A stretch of DNA of 64,000 nucleotides from the NCBI RefSeq assembly GCF_023167465.1, contig NZ_AP025698.1, positions 496,001-560,000 on the forward strand. The letters are read 5' to 3'. The notes under the pieces were generated by a model. That model worked only from the letters and a program-made list of their open reading frames with translations. It was not told the DNA's origin and searched no databases. Source of the stretch: Methanothermobacter tenebrarum. Its GTDB lineage: Archaea > Methanobacteriota > Methanobacteria > Methanobacteriales > DSM-23052. This document shows, piece after piece, positions 15,859 to 24,219 of this stretch; within the stretch, counting starts at the first letter, position 1; each line of letters opens with the position of its first letter. The position numbers and the translations under genes are program-made.

Positions 15859-17610
15859 GTGGATTATTACCATGATGAAAAAATGCAAAAATTCTTCGAA
15901 GCTTTAAAACAGCCAAAGAGTCTCGATGAAATAGACCTATCCAGTGAGTTCATAAAAAACCTCATCCTCAAAATCATAGCAACCTATGGGACGATAAAAG
16001 TTGAAAGAATCCACGAAATCACCGGATTACACGTTAACATACTCGAAGAATGTATGAGGGAAATGGAAGAAGAGGAATTATGTGCTTCCATTGGTGGGGG
16101 CTTCCTATTCCCCACAGTAACATATACCATAAAAAGAGAGGGAAGAATCCTCGCAGAAAAACTCCTCAAAGAAAACCCATATGCTGGCATGGCACCAGTA
16201 ACATATGAAATCTATTACAAGATAATGGAAAAACAACTCGAGGGAAGATTCCCCATCAAAATACCCGAGGAGATAATCGAAGAAGCATTCAAGGATATTG
16301 TTGGCAGCGAAGAAGCTAAAAAGACCATGATTGAGGCTGCTACAATTGGGAAAGGCTTTTTCATATATGGGCCCCCAGGGACGGGTAAAACCTTCATCAC
16401 AAGTAAAATGTCAAATCTCCTTCCCCCAATTCTAATCCCACGTTATATCGAATTTAATGAACAAGTAATCCAATTATACGACCCAGATTTTCACAAGCTC
16501 TGCAGTGAACAACCAGAAGATCCAAGATGGGTTAAAATATATGCACCATTCGTCTTCACAGGATCCGAACTTACAGTTGAAAAAATGGAGACAAATTTCA
16601 ACCAAAGTAAGGGTGTATACGAAACATCCCCTATCATAAAAGCAAATGGTGGCGTCCTACTCCTTGATGATCTCGGAAGACAAAAAGAAGACCATAACAT
16701 GATACTAAACCGCCTAATAATACCCCTAGAAAATAGGAAGGAAATGGTATATATTAAAGGGGTGCCAGTCACTGTACATTCACATTTCATACCAGTATTC
16801 TCCACAAACCTTGATATAAGTATAATGGATGAAGCCCATCTTAGGAGGGCCCCATTACATATATTCCTCCAAGAACCGCCAGTAGATGAGATAATTGAAG
16901 TATTCAAAAGAAACTTGGATTTACTAGGCGAAGAATACGATGAAGAAATCTTTGAGAGGCTAAGACTAGTCTACACACCCGTGGAGGATGGTGGTGAAGG
17001 ATTAGCCCCAACCTTCGCCCATGCAAGGGACCTTGCCCAGATAGCCCAGGCAGTGAGAATAAATCGTGGAATGGAAAAGATAACCCTTGACATACTAGAA
17101 GAAGCCCTAGAAAGGAATGTTCTCATAGACCTTCAAAGGATGGATATTGATATTGCAGAGGCGCAGCAACGCCTACGCACTTTCAGGGTGGAAACTTCAC
17201 AAGTTGAAGAAGCTAAAAAGTTATTATTAGCGTATGGGGCGGTCGAAGTAGGCGTCGAAGATATTTCAATACTTTTAGACCTTAAAGGGACAATAAACCC
17301 TACCCTGTTACTTGAATATCTTAATGAAAATAAGATAGACCCCAAGAATGTTGAAATTATAACAGAAAATAAAATCAGATTGCAAACATTACAGATTGAA
17401 GAAGTTAAAAGATTATTAGCAGAGTGCGGATCAGTTGAACTAAACATTGAAAGCGGTTCAATACTTGTAGATTTTGAAGAGACAGTGACCCCCACCCAAC
17501 TACTTGAATATTTTAATGAAAATAGCATAAATGTCAAGGATATCAAGATTATAACAGAAACTAAAAGGGAATTTCGGAAAATTATCCTCAGTAGAGGGGC
17601 GTCTTCATGA
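15859..17610 (+). CDS. AAA+ ATPase with N-terminal winged helix and C-terminal tandem repeats
   Basis: About 583 residues. The N-terminal 110 residues look like a winged-helix domain (GTIKVERIHEITGLHVNILEE). Next is an AAA+ module with Walker A GPPGTGKT (about 171-178), Walker B GVLLLDDLG, a sensor-1 asparagine in PVFSTNLD and an arginine-rich LRRAPLH. The C-terminus has two copies of a 65-residue unit, each with a helix, a GAVEV/GSVEL strand, LLEY(L/F)NEN and an (I/V)(E/K)IITE end. It is MoxR-like in general form, but I do not recognise the full architecture or a function. Its last codon overlaps the start of the next gene, a membrane-anchored coiled coil, so the pair probably act together. 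GTG at 15859 follows GGTG; GTG at 15850 is an alternative. Confidence 0.75.
   Translation: MDYYHDEKMQKFFEALKQPKSLDEIDLSSEFIKNLILKIIATYGTIKVERIHEITGLHVNILEECMREMEEEELCASIGGGFLFPTVTYTIKREGRILAEKLLKENPYAGMAPVTYEIYYKIMEKQLEGRFPIKIPEEIIEEAFKDIVGSEEAKKTMIEAATIGKGFFIYGPPGTGKTFITSKMSNLLPPILIPRYIEFNEQVIQLYDPDFHKLCSEQPEDPRWVKIYAPFVFTGSELTVEKMETNFNQSKGVYETSPIIKANGGVLLLDDLGRQKEDHNMILNRLIIPLENRKEMVYIKGVPVTVHSHFIPVFSTNLDISIMDEAHLRRAPLHIFLQEPPVDEIIEVFKRNLDLLGEEYDEEIFERLRLVYTPVEDGGEGLAPTFAHARDLAQIAQAVRINRGMEKITLDILEEALERNVLIDLQRMDIDIAEAQQRLRTFRVETSQVEEAKKLLLAYGAVEVGVEDISILLDLKGTINPTLLLEYLNENKIDPKNVEIITENKIRLQTLQIEEVKRLLAECGSVELNIESGSILVDFEETVTPTQLLEYFNENSINVKDIKIITETKREFRKIILSRGASS
17176..17568 (+). repeat. 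Tandem protein-level repeat, two units of about 65 codons
   Basis: Unit 1 (17176-17376) and unit 2 (17377-17568) align through (E)EAKKLLLAYGAVEV / EVKRLLAECGSVEL, SILLDLKGTINPT / SILVDFEETVTPT, LLEYLNENKI / LLEYFNENSI, and VEIITENKI / IKIITETKR. The DNA itself is clearly diverged, so this is an old internal duplication. Confidence 0.85.
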
Positions 17611-18428
17611 ATATCCAGGGGATAATCCTACCATCTTTGATTTCCCTTTCTGTGTCGATTATTTTCTGGCTTTTAGTTATGATAGTTCCAAGCTTTTTTC
17701 CGAGGGAAACAGCTAGGCTAGTATCATACTTTAAGAAGGAGCCGGAGGATCCGTTAGAGATAGCCACTATCCTCGCCCATCTAGGGGATAGTGGCTGGCG
17801 GAAGTTTTTTGCCATGGAACTTTTAAAAGGGAGATTCCATGAAAAGTTAAAAGAGCTTGAATTAAGAAAGTGTGAAGAGTGGGCGAGGGAAGTCGAATCC
17901 CAAAAAGAACTTTTAGAGAAGAGAAAACTTACAGACGATGAAATACTCCACATAGAAGCGGGTAAAGATCTGAAAAGAATGTATGGTGACCTATTAAAGG
18001 CTGTGGGGGCTGATAAGTCAACATTCCAACTTAATAGGTATGAGGAGGAATTTATAAGGATACGGGAGGAAAAAAAGGGTCAGATCAATGAACTAAGAAA
18101 TAAATATGATGATTTCAAATTCTGGGCCCTGAAAAATAGGAACCTGCTAAAATATATCAAGGAGAGGATCTTTTCAAATAAAGAATTCCAACTTTCGAAG
18201 ATCAAGGATTCATCAAAGGAATGGGCTCTTATACACTTATGGGGTTTGGAAGCACCTGAAAAATATCAAACTAGTAAATTGTATGAGAACCTCTTACTTT
18301 ATATGGCGATTGTAGGGGATGAAAAGACCCTCATGGAATTAGCAATATCTCTTAGTTCACACGAAAAATCATTAGATTTCCTCGATAAGATCATAAAAAA
18401 GGTTGAAAATTGGTTAGCTAGATCCTAA
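17607..18428 (+). CDS. Membrane-anchored coiled-coil protein of unknown function, partner of the AAA+ ATPase
   Basis: A 273-residue protein with one N-terminal membrane helix (ILPSLISLSVSIIFWLLVMI, about residues 7-27) and a large charged, mostly helical remainder rich in Glu, Lys and Arg. A heptad-like stretch runs from about residue 75 to 190. It begins with ATG four bases inside the AAA+ gene. The signature EDPLEIATILAHLGDSGWRKFF after the anchor is not one I recognise. I propose it tethers or is remodelled by the ATPase at the membrane; that is inference from overlap only. It overlaps the dtxR-family gene's 3' end by 15 bp. Confidence 0.6.
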   Translation: MNIQGIILPSLISLSVSIIFWLLVMIVPSFFPRETARLVSYFKKEPEDPLEIATILAHLGDSGWRKFFAMELLKGRFHEKLKELELRKCEEWAREVESQKELLEKRKLTDDEILHIEAGKDLKRMYGDLLKAVGADKSTFQLNRYEEEFIRIREEKKGQINELRNKYDDFKFWALKNRNLLKYIKERIFSNKEFQLSKIKDSSKEWALIHLWGLEAPEKYQTSKLYENLLLYMAIVGDEKTLMELAISLSSHEKSLDFLDKIIKKVENWLARS

Positions 18429-19142
18429 ACCAGGATTTTCCCCAGTTATTATAAAAATGTTATCTGCAATGTCTTTTCTTAGCACAATCTTCGACCCATT
18501 CACTTCTATTTCAATGGATTTTATCGGATAGCCTTTTTTCAAGACTTTTATAAAACTTCCGATGGTTATCCCCATTTTTTCTACGAACTTGTAATCACCC
18601 CTTATAAAGGATACTGTTCCTTTTTCCATTTCCTCTAATTGGGGTAATGATAATAGATTTTCATCCCTTGAACCTATTTCTTTAAGGTCCTCATCTTTTC
18701 TCTCCACACATTCATTACATGTTTCGAATTTGAAGTCACATGGGGGTATAGGATTTTTATCTGGACAATAACTTGGCTGCTTGAGCAGCTGACAGAGGGC
18801 CCTTTCAGCATCATCAGAAAGTGCATGTTCCATTTCACAAGCCTGTTGATGTATTTTATCCTGTTTCAAATTTAAAATGTCATATAGGAACCTTTCAAGC
18901 AGCCTATGCTTCCTTATGACCTTTTCAGCCATCCTATAACCTTTCATTGTGAGTTTAACGCCCTTATATGGTGAATAATCTACAAGGCCCATTTTAGCCA
19001 ATCTCTGGAGCATTTGAGTGACGCTTGCAGGTGCTATCTTTAATTCCCTGGATATACTGGATGTGCTTACAGGTTCTTTTTCCTGTGAAAGTTTATAGAG
19101 AGTTTCTAGGTATTCTTCTATGTTTTCACTTAAAACTTCCAT
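18414..19142 (-). CDS. DtxR/MntR-family metal-dependent transcriptional regulator
   Basis: A 242-residue repressor, likely sensing Fe(II) or Mn(II). It has a winged helix-turn-helix (TSSISRELKIAPASVTQMLQRLAKMGLV), the metal-binding and dimer domain (VIRKHRLLERFLYDIL, and CEMEHALSDDAERAL which supplies typical metal ligands), a cysteine-bearing linker (YCPDKNPIPPCDFKFETCNEC), and a C-terminal FeoA/SH3-like domain. The linker's several cysteines are unusual and could bind metal. The ATG at 19142 is chosen: GGTGA is five bases upstream and an in-frame GTG at 19151 is part of that site. A palindrome overlaps its translation start (see operator). Confidence 0.9.
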   Translation of the reverse strand: MEVLSENIEEYLETLYKLSQEKEPVSTSSISRELKIAPASVTQMLQRLAKMGLVDYSPYKGVKLTMKGYRMAEKVIRKHRLLERFLYDILNLKQDKIHQQACEMEHALSDDAERALCQLLKQPSYCPDKNPIPPCDFKFETCNECVERKDEDLKEIGSRDENLLSLPQLEEMEKGTVSFIRGDYKFVEKMGITIGSFIKVLKKGYPIKSIEIEVNGSKIVLRKDIADNIFIITGENPGLGSS

Positions 19143-19155
19143 TAGGTTCACCTAA
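19142..19155. promoter_or_regulatory. Putative DtxR-type operator TTAGGTTCACCTAA
   Basis: A 14-bp palindrome (TTAGGT-TC-ACCTAA) matches the outer arms of the bacterial DtxR/IdeR box. It overlaps the ribosome binding site and start codon of the dtxR-family gene, suggesting autoregulation at transcription, with the ribosome binding site built into the operator. Confidence 0.6.
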
Positions 19156-19343
19156 ATATTATTTTTAAGATCCCCATATAATAATTTTCGAATCTAAACT
19201 CTCTCCCAACAACTTTTCCTTTATCTGGAAACCCATTCACAACTTTGACCTGAAGTATTAATATCATGGACGGTACTTTTCATAACCAAAAAATTTATGT
19301 AATGAATAGGATAATATAAAATATAAAATTTTCCAGTCTAGGG
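19143..19343. other. Intergenic region between the dtxR-family gene and tRNA-Lys
   Basis: AT-rich. It holds the operator described separately and, near 19305-19330, TATA-like sequences (AATATAAAATAT) at the right distance to drive tRNA-Lys. No further gene is seen. Confidence 0.5.
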
Positions 19344-19417
19344 GGGCCCGTAGCTCAGTCTGGCAGGGCATCTGGCTCTTAACCAGAAGATCGCGGGTTC
19401 AAATCCCGTCGGGCCCA
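19344..19417 (+). tRNA. tRNA-Lys (CTT)
   Basis: Seven-bp acceptor GGGCCCG/CGGGCCC with discriminator A, D arm GCTC-AGTCTGGCAG-GGC, anticodon stem TCTGG/CCAGA with loop CTCTTAA (anticodon CTT), and T arm GCGGG-TTCAAAT-CCCGT. No intron. TATA-like AT-rich DNA lies about 30 bp upstream. Confidence 0.95.
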
Positions 19418-19474
19418 TCCAAGTTTTTTAGCACTATCATGGAAGAATAGAATCTGATACAAGGTGGTGTATTT

Positions 19475-20826
19475 TTGGTATTTGATTTCTCTAACAATAA
19501 ATTTAGGATCGTTCTCTTAGCATTCTTTACAGGGTTTTCAGCAGCTTTGATTTACTATTTCCATTTTATATTACATGTTCATATCATATTCACCCATTTC
19601 TTTTATATTCCAATTATTTTAGCGGCTATCTGGTTTAAAAGAAAGTCTTTGATTTTAACTGGGATATTATCATTTTTACTCTTAGCCTCTTCATACCTTG
19701 TATCATCTTATTTTATTGAGGATTTGTTCCGTGTTTTAATGTTTTTCTTTGAAATATTGTGGTTATATTCTTAGTTGAGGAAATAGACAAAAGGAGGATG
19801 CAGATAGCAGAAAGCGAGGAAAGGTATCGTTTACTCTTTGAATTGTCACCACAGTATATACTGATCTCCAACCCGGAGGGGGAGATCTATGATGTAAATG
19901 AGCATGTCAGCGAGTTTCTCGGGTTAGAAAAGGATAAATTGAAGGGTAAATCCATCTTTGATTTGAACCTCCTCCTACCTGAGAAAATAGATGAAGCTAA
20001 GAACCTGCTGAAGATTATAGGAGAGGATGGGGAAGTTCCACCATATGAAACGAGGATTCTCGACCCCATGGGAAATGAACGTCATGTTAAGATCTTCAGT
20101 AAACCTATTAATGTCAATGGAAAGGACCTGATTATATTCGTAATCCAGGACTTGACTGAAATAAAAAAGGCCCAAAGTGAATTGGAGAAGGCGGTCAAGG
20201 AGAAGGATCTGCTTCTTAAAGAGATCCATCATAGAGTTAAGAATAATCTTATGATAATTTCGAGTCTTTTAAGCCTCCAGGCAAGATACTTGAAGGATAA
20301 AGAGGCCTTTGAAATCTTCAAAGAAAGTGAGAATAGAGCGAGATCCATGGCATTAATCCATGAGAGACTCTATCGTTCCTCTAACCTCAAAGAGATTGAC
20401 ATGATGGAATATCTTCAAGCGCTTGCCAGGGGTATATTCAACAGTTACGCCCGCCCAGGGGTCGAATTCAAATTTGACATTGACAAGATAAAAATGGACA
20501 TAGAACTGGCCATACCAGTTGGTCTAATAGTGAATGAGCTTATAACAAATTCATTTAAGCATGCGTTCCCAGATGGAAGTGGCGGAGAAGTTAACCTAAA
20601 GTTGAAATCATTGGATGATAAGATCTTCCTTGAGGTGAGTGATAATGGGATAGGCTTCCCTGAGGATCTTGATTGGCAGAACACAGAATCTTTGGGTCTT
20701 CAATTAGTTAAAAGTTTGGCTGATCAGATTAACGCTAAGGTGCAGATGATATCTGATAATGGGACAACCTTCAAATTAACAATACCGGTTTCTTCAAGAA
20801 AAATAATAAATAGAGAGCTTAGATAA
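19475..20826 (+). pseudogene. Membrane sensor histidine kinase, apparently frameshifted
   Basis: Two frames together give one normal sensor kinase. Frame 1 (19475-19774, TTG start with GGTGGTG five bases upstream) encodes about four membrane helices with THFFYIPIILAAIWF. Frame 2 (open from 19753 to 20826) encodes EEIDKRRMQIAESEERY, a PAS domain, a HisKA_2-type H-box (KEIHHRVKNNLMIISSLL) and a HATPase domain with NELITNSFKHAFP and DNGIGFP. The shift lies between 19752 and 19774. Frame 2 alone has no ribosome binding site before its GTG, and the helix that should continue into EEIDKRR is cut, which argues for one broken or mis-sequenced gene rather than two. No response regulator is adjacent. 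Confidence 0.75.
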
Positions 20827-20829
20827 ATT

Positions 20830-21321
20830 TTATTCTATTTTTTTGAATTCTTCTTTTGGCGCTCCACAAATTGGACATTTTTCTGGTGGTTCATCCTCGA
20901 CTGTGTTACCACACCAATTACACACATAGTAGTCTATTTCCTCGTTTTCTCCAAGGTTTTCAAGGGCTTTCTTATAAAGTTGTTCGTGTATCATCTCAAC
21001 TTTATTAGCAACATCGAAACTCCACGCTGCCTGTTCTTCGCCGTCCTTCTCGGCTTCTTCAATGAATAGAGGGTACATTTCTTCGAATTCATGGGTTTCG
21101 CCATCTATAGCCTCTCTGAGATTCTCTTCAGTGGTTTTAACAGCCCCCATGGCCTCCAGGTGATTAGAAGCGTGAACCGCCTCTGCAGCCGCTGCTGCAC
21201 GGAATAGCTTGGCTATTTGGGGATATCCTTCCTCTTCGGCTTTCTTTGCAAATTCGAGGTATTTTCTGTTTGCCTGGGATTCTCCTGCAAATGCTTCTTT
21301 CAAATTTTCTAATGTTGACAT
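20830..21321 (-). CDS. rbr: Rubrerythrin
   Basis: A 163-residue non-haem di-iron peroxidase that reduces hydrogen peroxide in anaerobes. The four-helix ferritin-like domain carries ExxH-type ligands in KEAFAGESQANRKYLEFA, AEAVHASNHLEAM and DVANKVEMIHEQLYKKA. The C-terminal rubredoxin-like domain has CNWCG and CPICG. The ATG at 21321 follows GGAGATGAT; the longer open frame upstream is non-coding. It lies downstream of the histone gene on the same strand, separated by a strong hairpin. Confidence 0.95.
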   Translation of the reverse strand: MSTLENLKEAFAGESQANRKYLEFAKKAEEEGYPQIAKLFRAAAAAEAVHASNHLEAMGAVKTTEENLREAIDGETHEFEEMYPLFIEEAEKDGEEQAAWSFDVANKVEMIHEQLYKKALENLGENEEIDYYVCNWCGNTVEDEPPEKCPICGAPKEEFKKIE

Positions 21322-21364
21322 TATCATCTCCCCAATGAAGGAACAAAAAAGATAGGAGGAATGT

Positions 21365-21405
21365 GTGGGGTGCTTAACATCTCGTAGATGCATCCCAGCA
21401 CCCCA
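21365..21405 (-). terminator. Hairpin between histone and rubrerythrin genes
   Basis: A two-part inverted repeat: outer arms TGGGGTGCT/AGCACCCCA and an inner CATCT/AGATG stem. On the minus strand it lies just past the histone stop and is followed by TCTTTTTTG. It may end the abundant histone message or attenuate readthrough into rubrerythrin. Confidence 0.55.
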
Positions 21406-21412
21406 TGGCGGA

Positions 21413-21622
21413 TTATTTCATTGTTTTAACGGCCAATTCCACATCCTCTGCTTTAACGGTTTTTCTACCGGCGTGTTTTGCGAGTTTAACGGCTGCTACT
21501 GCTATTTCTTCGCCCATTTTTTCCAGGGCCTTTGCTAGTTCTTCTCTTGCATCATTACTTATTCTCTCAGCACCGGCATTTTTTATGATTCTCCCGACAG
21601 GTGCTATTGGTAATTCAACCAT
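21413..21622 (-). CDS. Archaeal histone (HMf/HMt family)
   Basis: A 69-residue minimal histone fold: helix 1 PIAPVGRIIKNAGAERIS, central helix DAREELAKALEKMGEEIAVAAVKLAKHAG, and helix 3 KAEDVELAVKTMK. RKTVKAEDVELA supplies the DNA-binding RKT loop. No tails. It forms dimers and longer stacks that wrap DNA. The start is preceded by GGAGGTGAAA. It is divergent from cofH, as I recall also for a histone gene of M. thermautotrophicus. Confidence 0.97.
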   Translation of the reverse strand: MVELPIAPVGRIIKNAGAERISNDAREELAKALEKMGEEIAVAAVKLAKHAGRKTVKAEDVELAVKTMK

Positions 21623-21914
21623 ATTTTCACCTCCAAAATAACCTAATAGTTACTCATATTTAAATCTATTGATTATACTCGGATATATGGGACTAATTCA
21701 ACCATAAGATTACAATGGTAATCACTGGAATACATCAAAAAATTGTAACTTTCCCTAAGCCACATCCCATGAAAAAATTGAACCCAAAAAATATATTGAA
21801 CACCCTAAGCTAGAATAAACTACCAAAGAAATCCTAGGGGGATAAAAAAATTTATAAGATTAACTCATCATTAGAATAAGGGAAACTTCAATAATCATAA
21901 AAGAAGATGATAAC
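21623..21914. promoter_or_regulatory. Divergent histone / cofH control region
   Basis: The minus strand has a TATA-like GATTTAAATATG (about 21655-21667), about 30 bp from the histone leader. The plus strand has AATTTATAAGATT (about 21849-21861), giving a start near 21882 for cofH. The middle 180 bp show nothing recognisable. Confidence 0.5.
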
Positions 21915-23045
21915 ATGCTTGACACCCTAAAAATCAGCCCACACACGAAAAAAATACTAGAAAAGGCCATGGATGAGCCAATATCCTCCGAGGATGCGCT
22001 TTATCTAATGAAACTTCAAGGAAGCGAATTACATGGACTTTTCATAACAGCGGATGCTGTGCGGCGAGAAACAGTCGGGGAAGAAGTAACATTCATAAAA
22101 AATTGGAATATAAACTTCACAAACATTTGCACAGGCAACTGCGGCTTCTGCGCATTCAGAAAAAACCCAGACGAGGACGGGTCATATTTCATGAAAATAC
22201 CCGAAATACTCAAAAGGGCTAAAATGGCCGCAGCAAATGGCGCCATAGAACTATGCATCCAAGGAGGCCTACACCCCAACGTAGACACATATTTCTATGA
22301 AGACATCTTAAGGACCATAAAATCTGAACTCCCGAAAATACACATACATGCATTCTCCCCAATGGAAATATACTATGGATCAAAAAGGGCAGAACTTCCA
22401 ATAGAGGAAACCCTAAGGATACTTAAAAGGGCAGGGTTAGATTCGATGCCTGGCACGGCTGCTGAGATCCTAGATGATAATATTCGACGTGTAATCTGTC
22501 CAAAAAAGCTCAATACAAGAGAATGGATTGAAGTGATAGAAACCGCCCATAAGACAGGCATCCCCACAACCTCAACAATCATGTATGGTCATATAGATGA
22601 AGCCGAAGAAAGGATAAAACACCTTGAAATTTTAAGATCTATCCAAGAGCATACAGGTGGCTTCACAGAATTCGTCCCACTACCCTTTATGCACAAAAAT
22701 ACAAGAATATACCAGGAGGGGGCTGCGAAGCCTGGGACTACTGGGACTGAAGATTTAAAACTTTATGCCATTGCAAGGTTAATGTTCAGGGATCTTATAA
22801 GGAATATACAAGCATCATGGGTTAAACTAGGATTCAAATTCGCACAAATGTGCCTACTGGCAGGTGCAAATGACCTCGGCGGGACACTCGGTGAAGAGAA
22901 CATTTCAAGATCTGCCGGGGCATCCTATGGTGTCAGAGCAGAAGTCGAAGAAATGAAGAGGGTTATAACAGATATTGGTAGAATACCCGCCATGAGGGAC
23001 ACGCTCTATAGGAGAATAGAACCAGTCACTCAACCCTATCTATGA
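21915..23045 (+). CDS. cofH: FO synthase subunit 2 (5-amino-6-ribitylaminouracil--tyrosine hydroxyphenyl transferase)
   Basis: CofH joins the tyrosine side chain to 5-amino-6-ribitylaminouracil; CofG then closes the deazaflavin ring of F420. The 376-residue radical SAM protein has the cluster motif CTGNCGFC, the substrate region ELCIQGGLHPNVDTYFYED, DSMPGTAAEILDD and GGTLGEENISRSAGA, all diagnostic for CofH rather than CofG. CofG is not in this window. The start ATG follows a GATGAT-type site. The 3' end overlaps the minus-strand cyclophilin-like gene by 20 bp. Confidence 0.95.
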   Translation: MLDTLKISPHTKKILEKAMDEPISSEDALYLMKLQGSELHGLFITADAVRRETVGEEVTFIKNWNINFTNICTGNCGFCAFRKNPDEDGSYFMKIPEILKRAKMAAANGAIELCIQGGLHPNVDTYFYEDILRTIKSELPKIHIHAFSPMEIYYGSKRAELPIEETLRILKRAGLDSMPGTAAEILDDNIRRVICPKKLNTREWIEVIETAHKTGIPTTSTIMYGHIDEAEERIKHLEILRSIQEHTGGFTEFVPLPFMHKNTRIYQEGAAKPGTTGTEDLKLYAIARLMFRDLIRNIQASWVKLGFKFAQMCLLAGANDLGGTLGEENISRSAGASYGVRAEVEEMKRVITDIGRIPAMRDTLYRRIEPVTQPYL

Positions 23046-23379
23046 TTATCCTATCACCTTCCTCCACTTCCCGGAAGATTTCAAGGTTTTCCATGACCTT
23101 ACCTATATGGTTAACTTCAGAATAGGGTTGACTTGACCCAAAAAAGATACAGAAAGCATAACCTGGAGGCCAATAGGATATATCACCCATAGTAGCCGTC
23201 TTGGATGGGTTCTCATATTCTATGGTTAATGGTATGTCAAAGTAGACCTCCTCGAGCCATATAAGAGCTCTGCCTTCTAATGGCAGATTATCATAGATAA
23301 TCTGAGCCGTTTTAGGGTTTCTATCATCCAATTCTCCAATAGCATAACCCTTCCCCTCAACTTCTATCCTAATCCTCAT
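23026..23379 (-). CDS. Cyclophilin-like fold protein (COG2164)
   Basis: A 117-residue protein of the archaeal/thermophile cyclophilin-like family. Characteristic segments are NPKTAQIIYDNLPLEGRALIWLEEVYFDIP, MGDISYWPPGYAFCIFFG and NHIGKVMENLEIF. It lacks the canonical peptidyl-prolyl isomerase active site, so it may bind rather than isomerise; function unknown. ATG at 23379 follows GGTGG at a normal distance. Confidence 0.82.
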   Translation of the reverse strand: MRIRIEVEGKGYAIGELDDRNPKTAQIIYDNLPLEGRALIWLEEVYFDIPLTIEYENPSKTATMGDISYWPPGYAFCIFFGSSQPYSEVNHIGKVMENLEIFREVEEGDRIIIDRVE

Positions 23380-23526
23380 CTTTTCCACCATCCTGAAACC
23401 CCCCTATGGTTGGGGGATCTTCACATCCCCCTTATATATTATTGCCCTTTTGTAAGCTTTAGAGGATGGGGGCTGCCATCAAACAACCCAAGGTAATGAC
23501 CAATGAATATTAAAACTCTCCCCCCA
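23380..23526 (-). promoter_or_regulatory. Leader of the cyclophilin-like gene with overlapping hairpins
   Basis: A minus-strand TATA box (TAATATATAAG, about 23431-23441) is followed by three G/C runs at 23425-23431, 23412-23418 and 23399-23404. The middle run can pair with either flanking run, so two exclusive hairpins are possible. If the start point is near 23410, only the second lies in the message. A separate C6 run near 23521-23528 can pair with GGGG just inside the end of deoC. Confidence 0.4.
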
Positions 23527-24210
23527 TTAAAGAGGGGTGGTTGACATTAGATTCTCCCATTCTCTGATTATCTGAACACCACTTGAGGTTCCTATTCTAT
23601 CAGCTCCCGCTTCTATCATGGCAAGCGCGGTTTTAAGATCCATTATACCACCAGAAGCCTTAACACCCATATTTTTTCCCACCACCGATCTCAACAGCTT
23701 CACATCCTCTAATGTAGCCCCTTTAAGGTTACAGTAGGCGGTTGACGTCTTAACATAATCTGCACCAGCCTTTTTACTTATCTTGCAAGCTAGTATCTTT
23801 TCTTTTTCTGTTAAGTATGCTATTTCTATAATGACTTTAACAATATTACCTTCAGCTACTTCAACCACCCCCTTTATATCATCAGCGACAAGGTCTAGTT
23901 CTCTAGATTTTAGCGCCCCTATATTTATGACCATGTCCAATTCACTGGCACCATCTTTTATGGCTTCCTTGGCTTCAAAGGCCTTTACCCTCGGAGTGGG
24001 GGTGCCTGTTGGGAATCCTATAACAGAACCTACTCTTACCGGCGTCCCTTTGAGCATCTGAGATGCTAGTTTAACATTAATTGGGGTTACCATTACACAG
24101 CCAAATCCGTAATGGACGGCCTCTTTACATAATCTTATTATGTCATCTGCCGTTGCATCAGCTTTTACGTTTGTATGATCTATGAGATGCGCAAAACTCT
24201 CTTTTTCCAT
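23527..24210 (-). CDS. deoC: Deoxyribose-phosphate aldolase
   Basis: DeoC cleaves 2-deoxyribose 5-phosphate to acetaldehyde and glyceraldehyde 3-phosphate. The 227-residue TIM barrel has the N-terminal LIDHTNVKADAT, ELDMVINIGALKS, VKVIIEIAYLTEKE, the Schiff-base lysine in GADYVKTSTAY, and the phosphate-binding GASGG-like VKASGGIMDLKTALAMIEAGADRIGTSSG. It follows elp3 and a site-2 protease gene on the same strand, a likely operon. Confidence 0.95.
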   Translation of the reverse strand: MEKESFAHLIDHTNVKADATADDIIRLCKEAVHYGFGCVMVTPINVKLASQMLKGTPVRVGSVIGFPTGTPTPRVKAFEAKEAIKDGASELDMVINIGALKSRELDLVADDIKGVVEVAEGNIVKVIIEIAYLTEKEKILACKISKKAGADYVKTSTAYCNLKGATLEDVKLLRSVVGKNMGVKASGGIMDLKTALAMIEAGADRIGTSSGVQIIREWENLMSTTPL

Positions 24211-24219
24211 CCTATCCCC

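Noticed and set aside
17176..17568. Recent DNA tandem duplication in the AAA+ gene
   Set aside because: Similarity is at protein level only; nucleotide divergence shows an ancient repeat.
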